In this document: positions 33,974 to 42,807 of the stretch, one piece after another
Layout: each line of letters opens with the position of its first letter
Position numbering within the stretch: the stretch's first letter is position 1
Origin: Arenimonas soli
Lineage (GTDB): Bacteria > Pseudomonadota > Gammaproteobacteria > Xanthomonadales > Xanthomonadaceae
Direction: 5' to 3'
Assembly (NCBI RefSeq): GCF_014643775.1
Contig: NZ_BMKC01000001.1
Coordinates: 248,001 to 312,000, forward strand
Length of the DNA stretch: 64,000 nt
Translations under genes and position numbers: made by a program
The notes under the pieces: generated by a model
What the model saw: the letters and a program-made list of their open reading frames with translations, nothing else
The model's database searches: none
What the model was told of the DNA's origin: nothing

Positions 33974-34031
33974 CCCGTGACGGTGCCTTTGAGACTGGGC
34001 AGTCCAAAAGCCAACTGACGAGGAGTTGACC

Positions 34032-34577
34032 ATGGCTACGAAGAAAGCTGCGAAAAAACCGGCCAAGAAGGCCGCGAAAGCTAAGAAGACCGTGAAAAAG
34101 GCCGCCAAGGCCGTGAAGAAGTCGGTGAAGAAGGTCGCCAAGAAGGCCACCAAGAAGCCGGCCAAGAAGGCTGCGAAGAAGACTGCGCGCAAGCCGGCCA
34201 AGAAGGCCGCGAAGAAGAAGGTCGCCAAGAAGGCTGCCAAGAAGAAGGTAGCCAAGAAGGCTGCCAAGAAGACCGCGCGCAAGCCGGCCAAGAAGGCTGC
34301 CAAGAAGAAGGTCGCCAAGAAGAAGGTTGCCAAGAAGGCCGCCAAGAAGAAGGTAGCCAAGAAGGCCACCAGGAAGCCGGCGGCCAAGAAGGCTGCCAAG
34401 AAGAAGACCGCCAAGAAGGCTGCCAAGAAGCCGGCGGCCAAGAAGAAGGCTGCCAAGAAGCCGGCGGCCAAGAAGAAAGCCGCGCGCAAGCCGGCTGCCA
34501 AGAAGAAGGCGGCGCGCAAGCCCGCCGCCAAGAAGCCGGCTCCGATGCCGGCCGCCCCGGTTGCCCCCGCGCTGTAA
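34032..34577 (+). CDS. Histone H1-like Lys/Ala-rich DNA-binding protein
   Basis: A 181-residue, extremely basic protein made almost only of Lys, Ala, Pro, Val and Arg in KKAAKK, KPAAKK and KKVAKK units, like eukaryotic H1 tails and the bacterial H1-like (Hc1/AlgP/AlgR3-type) proteins. It should bind DNA non-specifically and help compact the nucleoid or modulate transcription. The first Met of the basic run (ATG at 34032) has AGGAG six bases upstream. The C-terminus ([12 protein letters not shown]) is neutral. The underlying DNA is a string of AAGAAGGC- and GCCAAGAAG-type repeats, prone to slippage and length variation between strains. The reverse frame is long and open but is a by-product of the repeats. 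Confidence 0.88.
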   Translation: MATKKAAKKPAKKAAKAKKTVKKAAKAVKKSVKKVAKKATKKPAKKAAKKTARKPAKKAAKKKVAKKAAKKKVAKKAAKKTARKPAKKAAKKKVAKKKVAKKAAKKKVAKKATRKPAAKKAAKKKTAKKAAKKPAAKKKAAKKPAAKKKAARKPAAKKKAARKPAAKKPAPMPAAPVAPAL

Positions 34578-34663
34578 GGCGCGAAGAGCATCCAAATGCG
34601 GTAAAGCTGGGCTCTCTCCCCGTGTTGCCCAGGCGGGGAGGGAGACTTTCCAAAGGCACGCAG

Positions 34664-34691
34664 ACGCCGGCTTACGCCGGCGTTCGCTTTT
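34664..34691. terminator. Intrinsic terminator between the histone-like gene and the convergent beta-lactamase-family gene
   Basis: An 8-bp perfect stem (34664-34671 with 34676-34683), loop TTAC, then a T-rich tail with TTTT at 34688-34691. It sits 87 bases after the histone-like stop and 13 bases from the stop of the convergent gene. Confidence 0.7.
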
Positions 34692-34703
34692 GTGGGCTTT
34701 GGC

Positions 34704-35912
34704 CTAGCGCCGGCGCCGCGCCGGCGGCGCCATCCAGTCGTGCGCCGGCAGGCCCAGGGCGCGGTCGATGGTGCTGGGGAAGAGCGCCGAAGGCATGGCG
34801 CTTTCGCTGTTCCACAGGATCACCACGCCGATGTCGCGGTCGGGCACGAAGCCGGTGATCGCCCGGTAACCCTGCACCGCGCCTGCGTGGTAGACCAGGG
34901 TGTGGCCGGCGTAGTCGTAGATGCGCCAGCCCAGGGCGTAGTGCGCCTCGCGCAGGCGGTCGCGCCGCCAGCCGCTGCCGCGGATCTCGCCCGGCGTTTC
35001 CACCTGCGGGGTCCGGATTTCCTCGAGCAGTTCGTCCGGCAGCACGTCGGGCCGGTGGCCCATCTGCCCGATCAGCCACTGCGCCATGTCGCGCGCCGAG
35101 GCGTTGACGCCGGCCGCCGGCGGGATGCGGTAGTAGGTTTCCTTCGGACGCACCGGCACCCAGGTGCCGCCGCTGCGCACGTGCGGACGCGCCCAGCTCG
35201 GGCTGGCCTCCAGGCCGCTGCGGCCGAAGGTGGCGCCGTACATGCCCAGCGGCTGGAAGATGCGTTTCTCGACCTGGGCGGCGTAGAAGTCGCCGGTGGT
35301 GGCGAAGACCATGTCGCCGACCAGGCTGAAGGCGATGTTCTGGTAGGCGTAACACTCGCCGGGGCTGCAGGTCAGCGGCGCCTCGGCCAGCTTCGCGGCC
35401 AGCAGCGGGTAGGGTTCGTTCGCCTCGAGGTCGCGGTCGTAGGTGTTGTAGGCCAGGCCGACCTGGTGGCTGAGCACCTGGCGCACGGTGATCTGCTGGG
35501 CCGCCTGGCCGTCGCGCAGGGTGAAGGTGGGCAACTGGTTGACGATGGGGCTGTCCCAGTCCATCGCGCCCTCGCGCACCAGCATGGCGCTGAGGGTGCC
35601 GGCGAAGGCCTTGGACAGCGAGGCGACCCGGAACGAAGTGTCGGGCGTCACCGGCTCCTGCAGCTTGCTGTCGACCACGCCGTAGCCTCGCAGCGACACC
35701 ACCTCGCCGTCGGCGACGATCGCCATGGCCATGCCCGGGATGCGCGCGCGCGCCATCATCTGCTCGGCCAGGGCCTCGATTTCCCGGGCCTCGTCGTCGA
35801 AGTGCGTGGCGGCCCGGGACGGGGCGGACCAGGCAAGGCCGGCGAAGGCGAGCAGCGGCAGGGCGAGCAGGTGGGCGGGGCGGAACCGGGGACTGTCTTT
35901 CTTGCTTGGCAT
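34704..35912 (-). CDS. Serine beta-lactamase-family protein (class C / esterase-like)
   Basis: A 402-residue exported protein with a signal peptide ending near SRA-ATHFDD. The beta-lactamase/transpeptidase fold is shown by the SxxK nucleophile motif SLSK (Ser98, Lys101), a Tyr-x-Asn motif in CYAYQNIAF and a late HAG motif (VYHAGAVQGY) in place of KTG. HAG is common in the EstB-like esterase and D-aminopeptidase branch, so real antibiotic resistance should not be assumed. The ATG at 35912 gives a proper signal peptide. The gene is alone, divergent from lemA. Confidence 0.82.
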   Translation of the reverse strand: MPSKKDSPRFRPAHLLALPLLAFAGLAWSAPSRAATHFDDEAREIEALAEQMMARARIPGMAMAIVADGEVVSLRGYGVVDSKLQEPVTPDTSFRVASLSKAFAGTLSAMLVREGAMDWDSPIVNQLPTFTLRDGQAAQQITVRQVLSHQVGLAYNTYDRDLEANEPYPLLAAKLAEAPLTCSPGECYAYQNIAFSLVGDMVFATTGDFYAAQVEKRIFQPLGMYGATFGRSGLEASPSWARPHVRSGGTWVPVRPKETYYRIPPAAGVNASARDMAQWLIGQMGHRPDVLPDELLEEIRTPQVETPGEIRGSGWRRDRLREAHYALGWRIYDYAGHTLVYHAGAVQGYRAITGFVPDRDIGVVILWNSESAMPSALFPSTIDRALGLPAHDWMAPPARRRR

Positions 35913-35992
35913 GACCGACGTATGCTTGGCGAACGGACCCAAGTCTATCGCGGCTGCCGCACTGGGGTCCCCATCTGGGGGAGGTTGGAAAA

Positions 35993-36580
35993 ATGACGAG
36001 CCTGATCGTGCTGGTGGTGCTGGCGGCGGTGATGCTGTTCTGGGGCGTGGGTATCTACAACGGCCTTGTGACGGCCCGCAATGCCTTCAAGAACGCTTTC
36101 GCCCAGATCGACGTGCAGCTGACGCGGCGTTACGACCTGATCCCGAACCTCGTCGAGGTGGCCAAAGGCTATCTGAAGCATGAACGGGAAACCCTGGAAG
36201 CGGTCATCCAGGCCCGCGCCGCCGCGGTCAGCGGCCTGGCCGCCGCCAAGGCCAAGCCCGGCGACGACGCCGCCATGGCCCAGCTGGGCAGCGCCGAAAC
36301 CGGCCTGGCTGGTGCGCTGTCGCGCCTGATGATGGTGGCCGAGGCCTACCCGGACCTGAAGGCCAACCAGAACATGATGCAGCTGACCGAGGAGCTCACC
36401 TCCACGGAAAACCGCATCGCCTTCGCGCGCCAGGCCTACAACGACAGCGTGATGGCCTACAACAACAAGCGCGAGGTGTTCCCCTCGAACATCATCGCCG
36501 GCATGTTCAACTTCGCCCACGCCGCCCTGCTCGAGATCACCGAGCCCGAGAAGCGCGAGGCGCCCAAGGTCAGCTTCTAG
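35993..36580 (+). CDS. lemA: LemA-family protein
   Basis: A 195-residue protein with one N-terminal membrane helix (LIVLVVLAAVMLFWGVGIYN) and a four-helix-bundle domain: RNAFAQIDVQLTRRYDLIPNLVEVAKGYLKHE-type sequence (NAFKNAFAQIDVQLTRRYDL) and TENRIAFARQAYNDSVMAYN. LemA proteins are found throughout bacteria; their exact role is unresolved, though they often pair with M48 proteases or TPM-domain proteins in envelope quality control. GGAGG precedes the ATG. The protease gene starts 2 bases after its stop. Confidence 0.93.
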   Translation: MTSLIVLVVLAAVMLFWGVGIYNGLVTARNAFKNAFAQIDVQLTRRYDLIPNLVEVAKGYLKHERETLEAVIQARAAAVSGLAAAKAKPGDDAAMAQLGSAETGLAGALSRLMMVAEAYPDLKANQNMMQLTEELTSTENRIAFARQAYNDSVMAYNNKREVFPSNIIAGMFNFAHAALLEITEPEKREAPKVSF

Positions 36581-36582
36581 GC

Positions 36583-38490
36583 TTGAACTTCTTCGCCCGC
36601 CAGGACCTGGCCCGGCGCCGGTCGCGGCGGCTGGTCGTGCTGTTCGTACTCGCGGTGCTCGCCATCGTGGTGGCGGTCGACGTCCTGTTCCTGCTGTTCT
36701 TCGGTGGCATGGGCACGGCGTCCGACCCCGGTGCGACGGCCGGCGGCATGGTGCTGGCGACCCTGCTGACCTTGGGCATCATCGGCGCCGGGTCCCTGTT
36801 CCGCATGGCGAGCCTGCGCCAGGGGGGCTCGGCGGTGGCGCTGCAACTGGGCGGCACGCCGGTGCCCGAGGACACCCACGACTTCCACTACCGGCGGCTG
36901 CGCAACGTGGTCGAAGAGGTGGCGATCGCCTCCGGCGTGCCGGTGCCCGAGATCTTCGTGCTCGAGCACGAGGCCGGCATCAACGCCTTCGCCGCCGGCT
37001 ACGCGCCCAGCGACGCCGCCATCGCGGTCACCCGCGGCGCGCTCGACAAGCTCAATCGCGACGAGCTGCAGGGGGTCATCGCCCACGAGTTCAGCCACGT
37101 GCTCAACGGCGACATGCGCCTGAACATCCGGCTGATGGGCGTGCTGTTCGGCATCCTGGTGCTGGCGGTGGTGGGCCGGAAGATCCTGCTCTACGGGCGC
37201 GGCGGTCGCAGCAAGGACGGCCTGCCGCTGCTGGTGGCGGCCCTGGTGCTGATGGTGGTGGGCTACATCGGCCTGTTCTTCGGCCGGCTGATCAAGGCCG
37301 GCGTCAGCCGCCAGCGCGAGTACCTGGCCGACGCCTCGGCGGTGCAGTTCACCCGCCAGACCACGGGTCTTTCCGGTGCGCTCAAGAAGATCGCCGGCCT
37401 GCCCTCCGGTTCGAAGCTCGAAAGCGGCGACACCGAGGAAATATCGCACATGCTGTTCGGCGACGGCGTCGGTTTTTCCTCGATGTTCGCCACGCATCCG
37501 CCGCTCGTCGCGCGCATCCAGGCCCTGGAGCCGTCCTTCAAGGCAACGGCGGTCGCCGACCTGGCGGCGCGCTGGCAGATGCACCCACCGTCGGGGCTGG
37601 ACGAAGACCTGGCCCTGGGCCTGGCCTCGGCCTCGCCGGCGCTGCCCGGCGACCAGTCGGAGCTGCTGATCGCCCCGCCGGCCGTGGTCGCCCAGGTCGG
37701 CGCCCCGCGGTCCGACGACTACGTGCGCGCCGGTGCCCTGGTCGATGCGCTGCCGGACGTGCTGCGCCAGGCCGCACACGAACGCGAGGAATCCGTGCCG
37801 CTGCTGCTGGGGCTGCTGATGGCGGAAGCCGGACCGATGCGCGAAGCCCAGCAGTTCGAGCTGGCCGCGCGCCACGACGAACGCCTGGCCCGCCAGGCGC
37901 TGGACTACGCCGACCGGCTGCAGGAGCTGCCGCGCATCCTGCACTTGCCGTTGGCCGCCATGGCCATGCCGGCGCTGCGCAGGCGGCCGCGGCCCGAGCT
38001 GGAAAAATTCATGGACAGCTGCTTTGCGCTCAGCCATGCCGATGGCCGCATCAGCCTGTTCGAATATTGCCTGGGCCGGCTGTTGCGCGTGCAGGTGCGC
38101 GACGCGCTGGACCCGTCCCGCGCCTGGGTGCCCGGCCATCGCCAGCTTTCACGCTGTGCGCCACAGGCGATCACCCTGCTGGCGGTGCTGGCGCAGGCCG
38201 GGCACGCCGACACCGCGTCGGCCATGCGTGCCTACCTGGCCGGGCTGCAGCGGGTGTTTCCGCGGCTGGACGCGCCCTACCGGCCGCCGGCGGATCCGCA
38301 GCGGGCCATGGACGAAGTCTGGCCGGTGCTCGACGAAGTGGACCTGATCGGCAAGGAGCTGCTGCTCGAAGGCCTGGTGGCCGCGATCAGCCACGATGGC
38401 CGCATGAGTGTGGCCGAGGCCGAACTGCTGCGCGTGGTCTGCGCCTCGCTGCACTGCCCGCTGCCGCCGATGCTCGAACAGGTGCGCTGA
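36583..38490 (+). CDS. Membrane M48 metallopeptidase with long TerB-like C-terminal region
   Basis: A 635-residue protein. The N-terminal 300 residues are an HtpX-like zinc protease: two membrane helices, the catalytic HEFSH motif (His168-Glu169-His172), two further helices and REYLADASAVQF with the third ligand Glu246. The C-terminal 300 residues are not part of HtpX. They are helical and include FALSHADGRISLFEYCLG and AAISHDGRMSVAEAELLRVV, both matching the acidic D-G-x-hydrophobic-x-x-x-E pattern of TerB-like domains. The start is a TTG at 36583 two bases after lemA, so the two are translationally coupled. It should degrade membrane proteins; the tail may sense metal or a partner. Confidence 0.85.
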   Translation: MNFFARQDLARRRSRRLVVLFVLAVLAIVVAVDVLFLLFFGGMGTASDPGATAGGMVLATLLTLGIIGAGSLFRMASLRQGGSAVALQLGGTPVPEDTHDFHYRRLRNVVEEVAIASGVPVPEIFVLEHEAGINAFAAGYAPSDAAIAVTRGALDKLNRDELQGVIAHEFSHVLNGDMRLNIRLMGVLFGILVLAVVGRKILLYGRGGRSKDGLPLLVAALVLMVVGYIGLFFGRLIKAGVSRQREYLADASAVQFTRQTTGLSGALKKIAGLPSGSKLESGDTEEISHMLFGDGVGFSSMFATHPPLVARIQALEPSFKATAVADLAARWQMHPPSGLDEDLALGLASASPALPGDQSELLIAPPAVVAQVGAPRSDDYVRAGALVDALPDVLRQAAHEREESVPLLLGLLMAEAGPMREAQQFELAARHDERLARQALDYADRLQELPRILHLPLAAMAMPALRRRPRPELEKFMDSCFALSHADGRISLFEYCLGRLLRVQVRDALDPSRAWVPGHRQLSRCAPQAITLLAVLAQAGHADTASAMRAYLAGLQRVFPRLDAPYRPPADPQRAMDEVWPVLDEVDLIGKELLLEGLVAAISHDGRMSVAEAELLRVVCASLHCPLPPMLEQVR

Positions 38491-38511
38491 GCGCGCAACC
38501 GGCGGCTTCGG

Positions 38512-40104
38512 TCAGGCGGCCAGGCCGCGGATCAGGTCGGCGGCGCGTTCGGCGATCATCATGGTCGGGGCGTTGGTGTTGCCGCCGACCAGGCGCGGCA
38601 TCACCGAGGCGTCCACCACCCGCAGGCCGTCCACGCCTTTCACGCGAAGCTGCGGGTCGACCACCGTCGCCGGGTCGCTGGCCCGGCCCATGCGGCAGGT
38701 GCCGACCGGGTGGTAGATGGACTCGGCCTTGCGGCGGATGAACTCCACGATGCCGGCTTCGTCGCGGACGCCGGCACCGGGCAGGACTTCTTCGCCGCGG
38801 AAGGGCGCGAAGGCGGGCTGCGCCAGGATCTCGCGCGACAGCCGCACCGCCTCCACCATCACCTTCAGGTCGAAACCTTCGGCGTCGCTGAGGTAGGCGG
38901 CGTCGATCAGCGGCTTGTCGCCGGCCGACGCGCTGGCCAGCCGGATGCGTCCCCGGCTGCGCGGCCGCAGGCCGCAGGCGTGCAGGGTGTAGCCGTTGCC
39001 GGGCAGGCGATTGCGGCCATGGTCGTCCAGCTGCGCCGGCACGAAGTGGAACTGCATGTCCGGGCGTGCGTCCTCGGCCAGGTGGCTGCGCAGGAAACCG
39101 CCGGTTTCGGCGATGTTGCTGGCGCCCGGTCCCTTGTGGCCCATCAGGTAGTACTGGAAGGCCACGGCGGCGTCGCTCAGGCCGTCGTAGCTCAGGCCCT
39201 GGGTGCAGCGCTGCAGCGAGCAGATGTCCAGGTGGTCGTGCAGGTTGGCGCCCACGCCCGGCAGGTCGGCCAGCACGTCGATGCCCAGGCGCCGCAGTTC
39301 GTCGGCCGGGCCGATGCCCGACAGCATGAGCAGCTGCGGTGAATTGATGGCGCCGCCGCTGAGGATGACTTCGCGCGTGGCGCCTTCGCAGTAGCTGCGG
39401 CGACCGACCGTGTACACCACGCCGGTGGCGCGGCCCGCGTCGAAGCTGACCCGGCTGGCCGTGGCCCCGGTGACCACCTTCAGGTTCGGGCGCTGGCGCA
39501 CCGGCTTGAGGAAGGCGGCCGCGCTGGAGCTGCGCGCGCCGTCGCGGGTGGTGGTCTGGTACCAGCCGAAGCCATCCTGGCGCGGGCCGTTGAAGTCTTC
39601 GGTGAGCGCATGCCCGGCCTGGCCGGCGGCCTGCAGGAAGGCTTCGGAAAGGGGATTGCGGTGGCGCGGGTCGGACACGCCCAGCGGGCCGTCGCCGCCG
39701 TGCAGTTCGCTGGCGCCGCGCTCATTGCCTTCGCTGCGCCGGAAGTAGGGCAGGGCGTTGTCCCAGTGCCAGCCGTCGGCGCCCATCGCCGCCCACTCGT
39801 CGTAGTCGGCGGCATGGCCGCGGATGTAGCACATGGCGTTGATCGAACTCGAACCCCCCAGCACCTTGCCGCGCGGCCACCACAGGCCGCGTCCGCCCAG
39901 GTGGTCCTGGGGCGCGGTGGTGTAGTCCCAGTTCACGCCCTTCTTGCCGACCAGCTTGGCCAGGCCCGCGGGCATGTGGATGAAGGGATGCCAGTCGCGC
40001 GGGCCGGCCTCGAGCAGCAGCACGCGGCAGTCTGGGTCTTCGCTGAGCCGGTTGGCCAGGACGCAGCCCGCGGACCCCGCACCCACGATGATGTAGTCGT
40101 ACAC
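38512..40104 (-). CDS. GMC-family FAD oxidoreductase (choline/alcohol dehydrogenase type)
   Basis: A 530-residue flavoprotein. The dinucleotide-binding motif YDYIIVGAGSAGCVLANRLS opens the protein, followed by the first GMC signature (RGKVLGGSSSINAMCYIRGH), the second (SGGAINSPQLLMLSGIGP) and the C-terminal active site YHPVGTCRMG with a catalytic His and GGNTNAPTMM with the paired Asn. Closest in style to choline dehydrogenase BetA and to polyethylene-glycol or long-chain alcohol dehydrogenases. Without betB or betI alongside, a general alcohol dehydrogenase is more likely than osmoprotectant synthesis. It stands alone between divergent or convergent neighbours. Confidence 0.88.
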   Translation of the reverse strand: MYDYIIVGAGSAGCVLANRLSEDPDCRVLLLEAGPRDWHPFIHMPAGLAKLVGKKGVNWDYTTAPQDHLGGRGLWWPRGKVLGGSSSINAMCYIRGHAADYDEWAAMGADGWHWDNALPYFRRSEGNERGASELHGGDGPLGVSDPRHRNPLSEAFLQAAGQAGHALTEDFNGPRQDGFGWYQTTTRDGARSSSAAAFLKPVRQRPNLKVVTGATASRVSFDAGRATGVVYTVGRRSYCEGATREVILSGGAINSPQLLMLSGIGPADELRRLGIDVLADLPGVGANLHDHLDICSLQRCTQGLSYDGLSDAAVAFQYYLMGHKGPGASNIAETGGFLRSHLAEDARPDMQFHFVPAQLDDHGRNRLPGNGYTLHACGLRPRSRGRIRLASASAGDKPLIDAAYLSDAEGFDLKVMVEAVRLSREILAQPAFAPFRGEEVLPGAGVRDEAGIVEFIRRKAESIYHPVGTCRMGRASDPATVVDPQLRVKGVDGLRVVDASVMPRLVGGNTNAPTMMIAERAADLIRGLAA

Positions 40105-40269
40105 GCCTAATGCTTCTTTCTCATGACTTCCCGAGGCTAGGCCCCAGCTCTAGAGCAAACACTCGGTGCGGCTGTCCGGAATCACGAACCGTGCACAGCG
40201 TCACTATGCGGGCGGGTGGCGGGGCCGGCCCGGGTTGGCTATCGTGCGGCGTCCCCGACCGGAAGCACG

Positions 40270-41619
40270 ATGCCCCAGGCCCCGCCCACCGCCGGCCGCT
40301 TTCACCACCTGCGCGGCGCGCTGCGGGAATTCCCGGCCTTGCTGTGGTCGTTCCTTTATTTCTTCTTCCTGCTCACCGGCTATTACGTGCTGCGGCCGGT
40401 GCGCGACGCCATGGCTGCGGCCAACGACCCGTCGGCGGTGTTCCCGGTGGCGATGGTCGACTGGTTCGCGGCGCGCGGCATCGCCCTCGGTGACTACCAG
40501 CTGCAGGTGCTGTTCACCGGCACCTTCCTGGCCATGGTGGTGCTGCAGCCGATCTATGGTGCGCTGGTGTCGCGTTATCCACGGCGCCTGTTCCTGCCGG
40601 TGGTGTACCTGGCCTTCATCGCCTGCCTGCTGGGCTTCCGCTTTGCGTTCGAGGCGGGTTTGCCGGGGCGCGGCGGGCTGTTCTTCGTCTGGGTGGCGGT
40701 GTTCAACCTGTTCGCGGTGTCGGTGTTCTGGAGCTTCATGGCCGACATCTACACCGACCCGCAGGCCAAGCGCCTGTACGGCTTCATCGCCGCGGGCGGC
40801 ACCGTGGGCGGGCTGCTCGGGCCCGAGATCACCACCCGGCTGGTCGGCCTGCTGGGCGTGGGCAACCTGCTGCTGGTGTCCGCCGGCTTCCTGGCCCTGT
40901 GCCTGGTCTGCATCCTGCGCCTGGCGCCCTGGGCGCGGGCGCGCGAACAGGCCGCGGGCCTGCGCAGCGGCGACGAGGCCATGGGCGGCGGCATCCTCGA
41001 GGGCCTGCGCCGCATCGCCACCGACCCCCTGCTGCGGGCCTTCGCGGTGCTGATGTTCTTCGGCGTCGGCGTCGGCACCCTGCTCTACAACGAACAAAAC
41101 GCCATCGTGCGGGCCATGACCCTGGGCAACCCGGCGGCCGCGGAAGAGGCCACGGCCTTCTTCTCGATGATCGACAAGTCGATCAACTGGCTGGTGCTGC
41201 TGCTGCAGGTGTTCGTCACCCGCGCGGTGCTCACGCGCTGGGGCGTGGCGCCGCTGCTGGTCGGGCCGGCCCTGCTGATCCTGGCCGGCTTCTGCGTGCT
41301 GTGGGCCTCGCCGCTGCCGATGCTGGTGGCGGTGGTGCAGGTGGGCACGCGCGCCTCGGAGTTCGCCCTGGCCAAGCCGGCCCGCGAAACCATCTACACC
41401 CGCGTGGATCGCGAGGCCCGCTACAAGGCCAAGGCCGCCATCGACACCGTGGTCTACCGCGGCGGCGACCTGTCCTTCGCCTGGCTGTACAAGCCGCTGT
41501 CGGCCTTTGGCTCGAGCGTGGTGTTCGGTGCCGGCGTGCTGGTGGCGGGTGGCTTCCTCTACGGCGCCTGGCGCCTGGTGCGCGAACAGGCCCGCTTGCC
41601 CGCCCAGCCCAAGGGTTAA
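40270..41619 (+). CDS. Major facilitator/ATP-ADP-translocase-like membrane transporter
   Basis: A 449-residue protein with about twelve hydrophobic segments. The first reads LLWSFLYFFFLLTGYYVLRPVRDAM, whose YYVLRPVRD motif is characteristic of a group related to the plastid/Rickettsia ATP-ADP translocases found in free-living proteobacteria. The substrate is unknown; nucleotide exchange should not be assumed. The ATG at 40270 lies at the normal distance before the first helix. There is an unremarkable 165-base gap from the GMC gene. The reverse strand carries a very long open frame (905 codons) that is a codon-bias artefact. Confidence 0.78.
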   Translation: MPQAPPTAGRFHHLRGALREFPALLWSFLYFFFLLTGYYVLRPVRDAMAAANDPSAVFPVAMVDWFAARGIALGDYQLQVLFTGTFLAMVVLQPIYGALVSRYPRRLFLPVVYLAFIACLLGFRFAFEAGLPGRGGLFFVWVAVFNLFAVSVFWSFMADIYTDPQAKRLYGFIAAGGTVGGLLGPEITTRLVGLLGVGNLLLVSAGFLALCLVCILRLAPWARAREQAAGLRSGDEAMGGGILEGLRRIATDPLLRAFAVLMFFGVGVGTLLYNEQNAIVRAMTLGNPAAAEEATAFFSMIDKSINWLVLLLQVFVTRAVLTRWGVAPLLVGPALLILAGFCVLWASPLPMLVAVVQVGTRASEFALAKPARETIYTRVDREARYKAKAAIDTVVYRGGDLSFAWLYKPLSAFGSSVVFGAGVLVAGGFLYGAWRLVREQARLPAQPKG

Positions 41620-41697
41620 CACCCGCCTTCGCGCCGCCGAAACACGCGCAGGCGGCTGCGGCGTTACCCTTGGCGACATCTGCCAGGGAGTCGCCCC

Positions 41698-42807
41698 ATG
41701 AAAGTGAAAGCCGCCGTCGCGCACAAGGCCGGTGCACCGCTGAGCATCGAAACCGTCGACCTGGAAGGTCCCCGCGCCGGCGAGGTGCTGGTCGAGCTCA
41801 AGGCCACCGGCGTCTGCCACACCGACGAGTTCACCCTGTCGGGCGCCGACCCGGAGGGCATGTTCCCGGCCATCCTGGGCCACGAAGGCGCCGGCATCGT
41901 GGTGGACGTCGGCGCGGGAGTGACGACGCTCAAGAAGGGCGACCATGTCATCCCGCTGTACACGCCCGAGTGCCGGCAGTGCGAGTACTGCCTCAACCCC
42001 AAGACCAACCTGTGCCAGGCGATCCGCTCGACCCAGGGCCAGGGCCTGATGCCCGATGGCTCCAGCCGTTTCAGCCTGGACGGCAAGCCGGTGCTGCACT
42101 ACATGGGCACGTCCACGTTCGCCCAGTACACCGTGGTGCCGGAAATCGCGCTGGCCAAGATCCGCGAGGACGCACCCTTCGACAAGGTCTGCTACATCGG
42201 CTGCGGCGTCACCACCGGCATCGGCGCGGTCATCTTCACCGCCAAGGTGGAAGTGGGGTCGAAGGTCGTGGTGTTCGGGCTGGGCGGCATCGGGCTGAAC
42301 GTGATCCAGGGCGCGCGCCTGGCCGGCGCCGACATGATCATCGGCGTCGACCTCAACCCGGGCCGCGAGGCCATGGCGCGCAAGTTCGGCATGACCCACT
42401 TCGTCAACCCGAAGGAGGTCGAGGGCGACCTGGTGCCCTACCTGGTGTCGCTGACCAAGGGCGGCGCCGACTACACCTTTGAATGCATCGGCAACACCCA
42501 GGTGATGCGCCAGGCGCTCGAATGCGCGCACAAGGGCTGGGGCACCAGCGTGATCATCGGCGTCGCGCCGGCAGGGGCCGAGATCAGCACGCGGCCCTTC
42601 CAGCTGGTCACCGGCCGCAACTGGCGCGGCAGCGCCTTCGGCGGCGCCCGTGGCCGCACCGACGTACCGAAGATCGTGGACTGGTACATGGACGGCAAGA
42701 TCGACATCGATTCGCTGATCACCCACACAATGCCGCTGGAGAAGATCAACGACGCCTTCGACCTGATGCACCGCGGCGAATCGATCCGCAGCGTGGTGGT
42801 CTACTGA
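41698..42807 (+). CDS. frmA: S-(hydroxymethyl)glutathione dehydrogenase (class III alcohol dehydrogenase)
   Basis: A 369-residue zinc enzyme that oxidises the adduct of formaldehyde and glutathione to S-formylglutathione with NAD. The catalytic-zinc region [14 protein letters not shown], the four-Cys structural zinc loop [17 protein letters not shown], the coenzyme motif [15 protein letters not shown] and class III-specific [11 protein letters not shown] are present. fghA overlaps its stop codon by one base, so the two-step pathway is encoded as a coupled pair. No FrmR-type repressor gene is adjacent. Confidence 0.96.
   Translation: MKVKAAVAHKAGAPLSIETVDLEGPRAGEVLVELKATGVCHTDEFTLSGADPEGMFPAILGHEGAGIVVDVGAGVTTLKKGDHVIPLYTPECRQCEYCLNPKTNLCQAIRSTQGQGLMPDGSSRFSLDGKPVLHYMGTSTFAQYTVVPEIALAKIREDAPFDKVCYIGCGVTTGIGAVIFTAKVEVGSKVVVFGLGGIGLNVIQGARLAGADMIIGVDLNPGREAMARKFGMTHFVNPKEVEGDLVPYLVSLTKGGADYTFECIGNTQVMRQALECAHKGWGTSVIIGVAPAGAEISTRPFQLVTGRNWRGSAFGGARGRTDVPKIVDWYMDGKIDIDSLITHTMPLEKINDAFDLMHRGESIRSVVVY

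Noticed and set aside
33662-34595. Long Leu/Ala/Phe-rich minus-strand frames opposite the histone-like gene
   Set aside because: Their hydrophobic repeats are the antisense of the AAG/GCC repeat; they do not correspond to any membrane protein family and have no proper start signal.
34704-35912. An antibiotic-resistance AmpC gene
   Set aside because: The catalytic SxxK and YxN are present but KTG is replaced by HAG and no ampR regulator is adjacent; an esterase or peptidase-like role is as likely.
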